Source of the DNA: Planctomycetota bacterium
GTDB lineage: Bacteria > Planctomycetota > SZUA-567 > H5-PLA8
NCBI GenBank assembly: GCA_015075375.1
Contig: JABTUM010000002.1
Location: 1,413,393-1,477,392 of the forward strand
Length of the DNA: 64,000 nucleotides
Direction: 5' to 3'
Position numbers and translations under genes: made by a program
The notes under the pieces: model-generated
Database searches by the model: none
The model's input: only the letters and a program-made list of their open reading frames with translations
Told to the model about the DNA's origin: nothing
In this document: one piece after another, positions 8,685 to 15,607 of the stretch
How positions within the stretch are numbered: the first letter of the stretch is position 1
Layout: each line of letters starts with the position of its first letter

Positions 8685-9269
8685 ATGCGAACGCTATCGT
8701 TAAACGGATTGCAACCGGAGGTGCGTACGCTGGTGAAAAACGGCTTGGCCGACGGCCTGCCTCGCGCACTGCCGCTTGGCGAACCCTTGGCGCAAGCGCG
8801 CGAATCACTGCTCAAGCTAAGTGCCGAGACGGTGGGCGAAGGCCCGCCGGCTTCGCATCAGGACGCACAGGGGTTGCTCGCCGGACTGTGGCTGCTGTTC
8901 GACTTCATGCCCGAGAGCCACGCGATCTCGCAGGAACTGCACACCGCGGAAGGCAGCTACTGGCACGCAATCCTGCACCGCCGCGAGCCGGATGCGTCGA
9001 ACGCGCGCTACTGGTTCGGGCGTGTGGGCGAGCATGTGCTATTCGCGGAACTGAATCGCGATGCGCGCGAGATCGCGGAGTTGCACCCGCAAGCAGATCT
9101 CAAGGGCTTGGCCGATCAAAAGGCCTGGGATCCGGACGAATTCGTCGCGCGCTGCACGCGCCCCGCGCAGGGTGCGACGCTCGATGCGCTGCTGGCGCTC
9201 CAGCAGCGCGAATGGGCGCTCTTGTTCGATTACAACCTAAGTCGCGCTTTTCCCTCGGCCAACCGTTAG
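8685..9269 (+). CDS. Conserved hypothetical protein (middle gene of thiO-lactonase operon)
   Basis: 194 residues, not assigned to a named enzyme. The most distinctive stretch is GSYWHAILHRREPDASNARYWF, broken around H and R residues that look conserved, preceded by LWLLFDFMPESHAISQEL. I recall similar short proteins in planctomycete and acidobacterial genomes, but this is memory, not a search. It is soluble, without a signal peptide or membrane helix. Twelve bases separate it from the thiO stop and the next gene follows after 15 bases, so it is surely co-transcribed. The acidic/His-rich centre could bind a metal or small ligand; no catalytic pattern is recognisable. Confidence 0.75.
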   Translation: MRTLSLNGLQPEVRTLVKNGLADGLPRALPLGEPLAQARESLLKLSAETVGEGPPASHQDAQGLLAGLWLLFDFMPESHAISQELHTAEGSYWHAILHRREPDASNARYWFGRVGEHVLFAELNRDAREIAELHPQADLKGLADQKAWDPDEFVARCTRPAQGATLDALLALQQREWALLFDYNLSRAFPSANR

Positions 9270-9284
9270 CCCAAGGAGGCTTCC

Positions 9285-10373
9285 ATGGCGGACAGCCAAA
9301 TGCTGGTCTTTGTGGGCAGCTACGCGAGCGCCGAGCAAGAGGCGCTTTACGTCTATCGTTTCGATTCAGCGAAGGGCGCCCTTCAAAAGGTAAGCGCGTT
9401 TACCGGTCTTCCGAATCCCACGTTTTTGGCGCTTCATCCGGGCGGCCGATGGCTCTACAGCATCGGTGAAACCGGGAATTACCAAGGCAAGCGCGAAGGT
9501 TGCGTCGCGGCGTTTGCCGTGGATTCGAGCGCGGGCACCGTGAAACTCCTGAACCAGCAGTCCACCGGCGGGCCGGGACCGTGCCACCTCTCGGTAGATG
9601 CCGGCGGGCGCTGCGCAGTGGCCGCGAATTACAGCGGCGGAAGCGTCTGCGCGCTGCCGATCGGCGACGATGGCTTGCTGAAGCCGGCCGCCAGCTTTCA
9701 CCAGCATTCGGGCCAGGGACCGAATACCAAGCGCCAGGAAGGCCCGCACGCGCACTCGGCCAATCTCTCGCCCGATCAGCGTTTCGTTTTTGTCTGCGAT
9801 CTGGGCATCGATAGGGTCGTCGCGTACGCATTGGACGCCGCACGCTCGGCCTTGACGCCGTACCCGGCCGGAAACCTGTCGCTGGCTCCGGGGGCCGGAC
9901 CCCGCCATATGACGTTTCACCCCAGCCGCCGCTTTGCATACGTGATCAACGAACTGGGCAATACGGTCGATGCCTGCCTCTACGACGAAACCTCGGGGAC
10001 GCTTCGGATCCAACAGTCGGTACCCACCCTGCCTCAAGGATATACGGACGAGAGCACCACAGCCGACGTGCACGTTTCGCCGGACGGGCGCTTTTTATAC
10101 GGGAGCAATCGCGGGCACGACAGCCTTGCGATTTACGCGATCGATCCGGTATCTGGACTGCTCGCTCCGCTGGGCCACGAATCGACGCGCGGGCGCACGC
10201 CGCGAAATTTCGGGCTCGATCCAAGCGGGAACTGGCTTTTGGCGGCGAATCAGGCAACCAACAACATTATTGTCTTCCGGCGCAACCCGGAGAACGGCCG
10301 CTTGACGCCCGCCGGGGCCGTCACGGATGTTCCGCGGCCGGTTTGTGTGAAGTTTCTGGCGGTTAAGCCTTAA
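9285..10373 (+). CDS. pgl: Lactonase-family beta-propeller protein (6-phosphogluconolactonase-like)
   Basis: 362 residues with a strong ribosome-binding site (AAGGAGG at 9273-9279) before the ATG at 9285. Seven-bladed propeller of the YbhE/Pgl lactonase family: repeated blade signatures such as PTFLALHPGGRWLYSIGE, GPCHLSVDAGGRCAVAANYSGG, GPRHMTFHPSRRFAYVINEL and ADVHVSPDGRFLYGSNRG are visible, with the family's QEGPHAHSANLSPDQRF segment in the middle. It has no signal peptide, so it is cytoplasmic. Known members hydrolyse 6-phosphogluconolactone in the oxidative pentose phosphate pathway. The neighbourhood has no Zwf or Gnd, so the substrate here is not proven. The 3' end overlaps the convergent GntR gene by 11 bases. 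Confidence 0.88.
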   Translation: MADSQMLVFVGSYASAEQEALYVYRFDSAKGALQKVSAFTGLPNPTFLALHPGGRWLYSIGETGNYQGKREGCVAAFAVDSSAGTVKLLNQQSTGGPGPCHLSVDAGGRCAVAANYSGGSVCALPIGDDGLLKPAASFHQHSGQGPNTKRQEGPHAHSANLSPDQRFVFVCDLGIDRVVAYALDAARSALTPYPAGNLSLAPGAGPRHMTFHPSRRFAYVINELGNTVDACLYDETSGTLRIQQSVPTLPQGYTDESTTADVHVSPDGRFLYGSNRGHDSLAIYAIDPVSGLLAPLGHESTRGRTPRNFGLDPSGNWLLAANQATNNIIVFRRNPENGRLTPAGAVTDVPRPVCVKFLAVKP

Positions 10374-11478
10374 GCGGCACGCACGATTCACGCAGCACCA
10401 GTGCGGCGCCGATCTTGAGGTTCTCTCGAACGACTTCGCGCGCATCGCGCTGGCCCACGATGTGATTCACCGCGGCAAGCGCAAGCTTCTCGATGTTCAA
10501 GTGCACGCTGGTTAGCGGCACGGGCAAGTCCGTGGACCAAGGTGTATCGAAGAAGCCCACCACCGAAACATCTTGCGGGATGCGCAGGCCCATCGATGGA
10601 AGATGGCGGAACCACGCTTCGGCCAGGAAATCGGCAGCAACCAATACGGCAGTGGGGCGATCGCCACGTGCGAAGACTTCGCGCATGCGCTGCACGCCCG
10701 GCCCGTCGTCCTTATTCTCGGGCCCCAGCAAATCGATGTTCAGCGCGCCACCGGCCTCTTGATTAAAGCGCTCCAACCCGCGGAAGACATCCTCCTCATA
10801 GGCACCGCGTGCGAGCGGACGGCCGAAGGAATGAAAAACGATGCGCCGGTGCCCTAAGCCGTGCAGGTAGCGGCCGACCTGGAATCCAGCGTCTTCGTAA
10901 TCGAACAGAATATACGTGGCGTCGGGGCGCTCAGGGTGCTCCCATCGGTTGATCACCACCGGATCGCGAATGCGCTTGGCGTGGCGGCGCAGTTCCTCAA
11001 AGAGGAGCAGATCCCCATGGTGGGGGTTGCTTCCCGACATGCCATCCACGATCAGCGCGGCCGGCTCACCGTGAATCAGTTCGCGCAGCCGCAATTGCCG
11101 AACATACCGCATGGGTTCGGCTTCCAAGTCGCAGACCACCACCGCCGCGCCGTGCCGTGAGAGCGCCTCCTTGAGGCAGGAAAAGATATCGCCGTAAAAG
11201 TGGCCTGACGTCCGGGCGAACACGCCTACGGCAAAATCCGCCGCGCCGCTCAAAGAGGTGGCCGATGCCACGAAAGTTCCGCGTCCTTGCGTGGCATTCA
11301 GGACGCGTGCTTCGATCAGCTCCCGAATCACCCGCTGAACCGTGTTCAAACTGACTTTGTAGCGGTTCGCCAAGGTCCGAAAGGGGGGAATGCGTTCGCC
11401 GGGCTTCAGATCGCCGGTGCGAATGGATTGGATCAGGTCGGCTTTAAGCGGATCGCCGAGAAAGCCATCACCTTTCAA
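10363..11478 (-). CDS. GntR-type regulator with LacI-like ligand-binding domain
   Basis: 371 residues. The N-terminal winged helix (about 1-75) is GntR-type: LKADLIQSIRTGDLKPGERI, then a recognition helix around RYKVSLNTVQRVIRELIEA and the wing GRGTFV. From about residue 80 a periplasmic-binding-protein-like sugar-sensor domain follows, ending with VSVVGFFDTPWSTDLPVPLT, the LacI/PurR effector-domain signature. The start is a TTG at 11478 with GAGGTG six bases upstream; no in-frame ATG fits as well. Such GntR-LacI chimeras (AraR-like) repress sugar-use genes. Targets are unknown. A perfect palindrome lies 53 bases upstream of its start. Confidence 0.9.
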   Translation of the reverse strand: MKGDGFLGDPLKADLIQSIRTGDLKPGERIPPFRTLANRYKVSLNTVQRVIRELIEARVLNATQGRGTFVASATSLSGAADFAVGVFARTSGHFYGDIFSCLKEALSRHGAAVVVCDLEAEPMRYVRQLRLRELIHGEPAALIVDGMSGSNPHHGDLLLFEELRRHAKRIRDPVVINRWEHPERPDATYILFDYEDAGFQVGRYLHGLGHRRIVFHSFGRPLARGAYEEDVFRGLERFNQEAGGALNIDLLGPENKDDGPGVQRMREVFARGDRPTAVLVAADFLAEAWFRHLPSMGLRIPQDVSVVGFFDTPWSTDLPVPLTSVHLNIEKLALAAVNHIVGQRDAREVVRENLKIGAALVLRESCVPLKA

Positions 11479-11530
11479 CGCGGCACCTCAAAGGTTGAGC
11501 CCTACACCATACACTTTAGCTCCTTCTTAC

Positions 11531-11540
11531 TTGATATCAA
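11531..11540. promoter_or_regulatory. Perfect 10-bp palindrome TTGATATCAA, candidate operator
   Basis: TTGATATCAA sits in an AT-rich stretch between the divergent GntR-LacI regulator and the epimerase gene. Position and symmetry suit autoregulation by a dimeric regulator. A second short palindrome, ATACGTAT, lies at 11616-11623. No functional proof is available. Confidence 0.35.
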
Positions 11541-11650
11541 TGTGTTACAAACAAATGAATGCCTTCGTATGCTCGTGAAATCCGAGCTTAACCGAACCTT
11601 GGGTGGACTCTGTGCATACGTATCTATAAGGATAGGTTCAGGAGCCAAGC

Positions 11651-12640
11651 GTGTCGAAATTCAGTTACGGCAGCGTGCTGGTAACCGGAGGCGCCGGATT
11701 TATCGGCAGCCACCTGACCGAAGCGCTGCTCGCACGCGATTGCCGGGTGACGCTGCTCGACGATCTTTCGACCGGTTCTTGGCGCAACATCGCGCACCTG
11801 CACGACCATAAAAATCTTCGAGTCCTCAAAGCCTCGGCGCTCGAACCCGACGTCCTGGATCGGGAGGTGCCGGCGCACGATCTTGTCTACCATCTCGCCA
11901 GCGCCGTGGGCGTGAAGCTGATCATCGACCAACCGGTGAAGACGGTGGAGACGATCTTCCGCGCGGCAGAGACGGTGCTGAGCGCGTGTTCTCGCTACCG
12001 CCGCCCGGTCCTGCTTACCTCATCCAGCGAGGTATACGGTAAACTCAAGGAGGTGCCGTTCCGCGAGGATGCGGATGTGGTGATGGGCCCGACCGAGAAG
12101 CGGCGCTGGGCGTACGCATGCGCGAAAGCGCTGGACGAATTTCTGGCGCTGGCACACTTCCACGAAACGCGCCTTCCGGTCTTCATCGTGCGTCTTTTTA
12201 ATACGGTCGGACCGCGTCAAGTTTCGCAGTACGGGATGGTCCTGCCGAATTTCGTCGAACAGGCGCTCGAAGGCAGGCCGCTCACGGTTTACGGCGACGG
12301 CACCCAGCAGCGTTGTTTCTGCTCGGTCTTCGATGCCGTGGATGCCCTGATACGCCTGCCGCAGCAGGCCCACGCAGCCGGGCAAGTCGTGAACGTGGGT
12401 TCACAGGAAGAAACGAGCATCCTGGACTTGGCCAAACGAGTGATCAAGCTGACCGGCTCCAAGTCCGAGATTCGACTGGTGCCGTACGAACAGGCCTACG
12501 GTCCGGGCTTCGACGATATGGCGCGCCGGGTTCCGGACCTCACGCGTGCGCGCGATCTGATGGGTTGGACGCCTCAACGCGGCTTGGACGAGATAATTCG
12601 CGATGTGATCGCCGACCTGCGCACCCGGACCCCGCGCTGA
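11651..12640 (+). CDS. NAD-dependent nucleotide-sugar epimerase/dehydratase
   Basis: 329 residues, extended SDR family. The start is a GTG at 11651 with AGGAG about 7 bases upstream. The NAD motif VTGGAGFIGSHL lies near residue 12, the acidic strand end LLDDLSTGS follows, then the catalytic serine region LLTSSSEVYG and the YACAK Tyr-Lys pair. The C-terminal part contains PLTVYGDGTQQRCFCSV and YGPGFDDMARRVPDL, as in UDP-glucuronate decarboxylase/UDP-glucose epimerase relatives. It probably converts a UDP- or dTDP-sugar for surface polysaccharide synthesis; the exact substrate cannot be told. It stands alone, divergent from the GntR regulator. Confidence 0.88.
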   Translation: MSKFSYGSVLVTGGAGFIGSHLTEALLARDCRVTLLDDLSTGSWRNIAHLHDHKNLRVLKASALEPDVLDREVPAHDLVYHLASAVGVKLIIDQPVKTVETIFRAAETVLSACSRYRRPVLLTSSSEVYGKLKEVPFREDADVVMGPTEKRRWAYACAKALDEFLALAHFHETRLPVFIVRLFNTVGPRQVSQYGMVLPNFVEQALEGRPLTVYGDGTQQRCFCSVFDAVDALIRLPQQAHAAGQVVNVGSQEETSILDLAKRVIKLTGSKSEIRLVPYEQAYGPGFDDMARRVPDLTRARDLMGWTPQRGLDEIIRDVIADLRTRTPR

Positions 12641-12734
12641 GGCCACGCGGCACCCCCTACCCACTCGAGTCCGTTTTCGGTAGACTCTGAAGTTGGGCGC
12701 ACCGCGCCCATTCGGCAAACCGCGAGCATGTGCC

Positions 12735-13553
12735 ATGGCCAAGCTATCTCCCAATGACCGGCGCTTGGGCGAAATTCTGTTGCACCGTAAACAACTCGAT
12801 CCGCCTCGCCTGCAGCACGCGCTACACGAAGCTCCCAAGCTGAATATGCGGCTGGGCGCCTACCTCGTGGCGCAAGAGTGGATCACACCCGAGGAACTTC
12901 GCGACGCCGTGGCTTTGCAGGCGAACTTGCCGACCGCCGATCTGCGCACGCAGGCGTTTCCAGAAAACTTGAACCGAATTTTCCCGTACCGTGCGCTGAA
13001 AGACCACCGCTGCGTGCCGTTCGAAGAAACGCCCTCGTACGTCTGCCTGGCCATCGCCGAACCGTTGAAACTCAGCGCCGTGCGCGAACTGGAATACGGC
13101 TGCCGCCGTCCCGTGAAACTCTTTGTGGCTCAGGAACGCCTGGTCGATCAATGCCGCGATAAACTCTACGAAGGACGCATCCCGAGGCAGTTCACGCGCT
13201 TTAAGGCGACAATTCCGGTCGAGTTGCAGTTCTGCACGCGCATCGGTACGCCGATCGAAGAAGCGATCCGCACGGTGACGACGGTGGACATCAGCCAGGG
13301 CGGCCTGGGCGTTTTGGGATTGCCTCACGTGCCCAGCGCCATTCCCGAGCGCCGGCCGAAGGACGTATACGCGCAGGTGACGCTGAAGGACCCCGACCAC
13401 GAGGTGCAAGCCGTCTGCCAGGTGCGCTGGCTGCGCGAGGCCGGCGGCCGCGCGGAGGGCCTGGAGTTCCTGGCCGGTTTGGAAGTCGTTGAGATCCGGC
13501 CAATGGACCAGCAGCGGCTCATGCAACTTTGCGTCAAGTATTCGCGGGGGTAG
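12735..13553 (+). CDS. MshEN domain - PilZ domain protein (likely c-di-GMP responsive)
   Basis: 272 residues from the ATG at 12735. The N-terminal half resembles the type II secretion/pilus ATPase N-domain (MshEN): RLGEILLHRKQLDPPRLQHA, then RLGAYLVAQEWITPEELRDA, a helical pair known to bind c-di-GMP in MshE. The C-terminal half (about residues 155-272) is PilZ-like, with a basic RQFTRFKATIPVEL segment and the D-x-S-x-x-G pattern in VDISQGGLGVLG. No ATPase core joins the two, so it is a stand-alone adaptor, probably sensing c-di-GMP. Its 3' end is 2 bases from the convergent RsbW-like gene. A longer start is possible, but MAKLSPNDRR begins exactly where the domain begins. Confidence 0.82.
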   Translation: MAKLSPNDRRLGEILLHRKQLDPPRLQHALHEAPKLNMRLGAYLVAQEWITPEELRDAVALQANLPTADLRTQAFPENLNRIFPYRALKDHRCVPFEETPSYVCLAIAEPLKLSAVRELEYGCRRPVKLFVAQERLVDQCRDKLYEGRIPRQFTRFKATIPVELQFCTRIGTPIEEAIRTVTTVDISQGGLGVLGLPHVPSAIPERRPKDVYAQVTLKDPDHEVQAVCQVRWLREAGGRAEGLEFLAGLEVVEIRPMDQQRLMQLCVKYSRG

Positions 13554-13555
13554 CT

Positions 13556-14053
13556 TCAGCTTAGTATGGTCACCTCTGCGCGTGTGCCATGGCGCACGTC
13601 AAAGTGAATCTGGGCCCCCATGCGCGAGATTAAAAGCAAGCCGCGGCCACGGTTTACAGGTTTCATCAGACGGTCGCTTTCGGAGGCGAGTTTCTGGGCG
13701 TGATCGAAGCCTGGGCCGTCGTCGTGCACGACCAGGCGCAGCGCGCTCTTTTCCAGGCCGCACGCCACGCGCACTTCTCCGTGCGGACGCCCCCGGCAAC
13801 CGTGCTCAATGGCATTTTCGACCAATTCGCGCAAAGCGATCTTGAACCAATTGACGCGCTGTTCGTCAAAGCCGCGGCGCAGCAATTCGGGCTCGACGGA
13901 TGCTACAATTCGTTCGACCTCCTCGAATTGAGCGGGGCTCAAGCGCCACTCAAACCGAATGGGCGAAGCAACGGGATCGGAACCGGCAGTCATATACGGA
14001 GCGAAAAACTCCTTGAGAGCACACGGCTCAAACGGTCGGTTACGTGCGTCCAT
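13556..14053 (-). CDS. RsbW-like anti-sigma regulatory kinase (HATPase_c_2)
   Basis: About 165 residues. The GHKL ATP-binding signatures are clear: N-box ALRELVENAIEHG, G1 box HDDGPGFD and G2 box NRGRGLLLISRMG. No dimerisation or sensor domain precedes the fold, which fits the RsbW/SpoIIAB serine kinases that bind sigma factors or phosphorylate STAS antagonists. A GTG at 14101 would add 16 residues; I prefer the ATG at 14053, but neither has a good ribosome-binding site. It is divergent from a STAS gene 146 bases away, its probable partner. Confidence 0.87.
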   Translation of the reverse strand: MDARNRPFEPCALKEFFAPYMTAGSDPVASPIRFEWRLSPAQFEEVERIVASVEPELLRRGFDEQRVNWFKIALRELVENAIEHGCRGRPHGEVRVACGLEKSALRLVVHDDGPGFDHAQKLASESDRLMKPVNRGRGLLLISRMGAQIHFDVRHGTRAEVTILS

Positions 14054-14199
14054 TATTACGGGCCAGGTGTCCAGCGGCAATACGGCAGTCGAAAAGTGCA
14101 CACGTGAAGTCCGCGCCTCGTCCTTGACGCAGGGCGAAAGTACGCCTCATAATCAGTAAGCCTTGCCCAAGAAGCACAGCAGCCGGAGCCGGAGATTCT

Positions 14200-14556
14200 A
14201 TGGAACTCTCGATTCACGTATCCGAACTCAAGCCCGGCATCATGGCTTTGCGCGCCTCCGGACCGATCTACAACGATTCGGCGCGCGCCTGGGAACAGCA
14301 AGTGCAGCGCGAACTGAACGCCAAGCCTTCGGCGCTCTTAATCAATCTGTCCAAGGTGACGTACATCACGAGTTGGGGTATGGGCGTTTTGATTGCCTGC
14401 AGCGGGTCTCAGGATCAGGCCCGCGGCACGCGGATCGTGCTGGTCGGCGCGCAGGGCGAAACGCGGGAGTCGCTGCGGCTGATGGGGCTCTTCGAACTCT
14501 ACGCCGATGCGCCTGACGAAGAAGCGGCGCTGAAACTCCTGGAGCGCGGCGCTTGA
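14200..14556 (+). CDS. STAS-domain anti-sigma factor antagonist
   Basis: 118-residue single STAS domain, preceded by GGAG. The core strand-helix segment is ALLINLSKVTYITSWGMGVL. The serine of TSWG occupies the position that RsbW-type kinases phosphorylate, although the usual aspartate before it is threonine here. The C-terminal helices follow (GLFELYADAPDEEAALKLL). With the divergent RsbW-like gene it forms a probable partner-switching pair; the regulated target (sigma factor or other output) is not in the immediate neighbourhood. A 34-base gap separates it from the AraC-type gene downstream. Confidence 0.87.
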   Translation: MELSIHVSELKPGIMALRASGPIYNDSARAWEQQVQRELNAKPSALLINLSKVTYITSWGMGVLIACSGSQDQARGTRIVLVGAQGETRESLRLMGLFELYADAPDEEAALKLLERGA

Positions 14557-14590
14557 GATCGCACGGACGATTCATCCCCGAGCCGCACGC

Positions 14591-15457
14591 ATGAGCCGGA
14601 CCTTCTCTCTACCCTCGGAAGTTTTCCCGCGCAGCGGCGTGACGCGCATGCTGCACGAACCCGGGCGCGTGCGCTTCGTGGTCGCGATGTTTATCGAGCA
14701 TCCCAATCCGCCCAACAGCCATACGGACATGGTGATGCCGGGCTTCGCCGCCAATCTGGTCTTGCGCGGAACCGGGCGTTACATCGATTCGAACGGTACC
14801 TCCTACCGCCTGGAGCCGGGGGTTCTGTTCCATCGCTTTCCCGGACGCAAGCACAGCAGCTTGTACGACGCCGGAACGGACTACGCGGAATGCTTCGTCG
14901 TCTTCGACGAGCATTCCGGGCAGGGCCTGGCGGCATCGGGGATGCTGCCGCGCGAGCCGGTGTTGAATGTCGGCGTCCAGCCCAGCATCGTGCGGGAATT
15001 CCGCCACCTGATGCGGCGCTTGGAAGCACCCGAACGCGAAGTACCCGGCCGGCTGGCGCTGTGGGAAGCGACTCAATACCTGCAGGGGCTTTGGGAACGC
15101 GCACGGTTGCGCGGCGAGCAGGATGCGGAAAAGAAGCTGATCGACGAAGCCTGCCGCTTGCTGGCCGGAGCGGCCGACGGCCGCGAACCGCTTGAAAAAA
15201 TCGCCCGGGAACTGGGCCTTTCGTATGCGACCTTCCGCAAACGCTTCCGCGAAGCGACCGGACTCTCGCCGGGCTCGTACCGCATTCGCCAGCGCCTGCA
15301 GCGCGCCTGCCAACTCCTCCCCCACCGCTCGATCAAGCATGTGGCCGCGGAGCTGGGCTACCGGGATCCGTTTACCTTCTCGGCGCAATTCAAGAGCGCC
15401 ATGGGCGTATCGCCGCGGGCCTTCAAGCAGAAACTGGGTCAGAGCCAAGGCGATTAA
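14591..15457 (+). CDS. AraC-family transcriptional regulator with N-terminal cupin-like sensor
   Basis: 288 residues. The N-terminal about 150 residues look like an AraC ligand-binding cupin (PGFAANLVLRGTGRYIDSNG, LEPGVLFHRFPGRKHSS). The C-terminal pair of HTH motifs is canonical: PLEKIARELGLSYATFRKRF, then SIKHVAAELGYRDPFTFSAQF, ending SPRAFKQK. It is the only gene between the STAS gene and a secreted glycoside hydrolase starting 150 bases downstream, so control of carbohydrate use is a reasonable inference. The leader 15458-15607 holds a short GGTTT...AAACC inverted repeat but no clear promoter. Confidence 0.9.
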   Translation: MSRTFSLPSEVFPRSGVTRMLHEPGRVRFVVAMFIEHPNPPNSHTDMVMPGFAANLVLRGTGRYIDSNGTSYRLEPGVLFHRFPGRKHSSLYDAGTDYAECFVVFDEHSGQGLAASGMLPREPVLNVGVQPSIVREFRHLMRRLEAPEREVPGRLALWEATQYLQGLWERARLRGEQDAEKKLIDEACRLLAGAADGREPLEKIARELGLSYATFRKRFREATGLSPGSYRIRQRLQRACQLLPHRSIKHVAAELGYRDPFTFSAQFKSAMGVSPRAFKQKLGQSQGD

Positions 15458-15607
15458 GCCGGCAACGAGCTCTCAAACATAGGTTTTTTGATAAACCGTG
15501 TGCGGCGATTGCGCTGTAGACGCAACTTCCGAGAAAGACGCCCATAGTTGGCGGCCAAACCGTGTACTGAACTTCGGTGCAGTTGTATCCCGCGGGAGAC
15601 GATCCTC

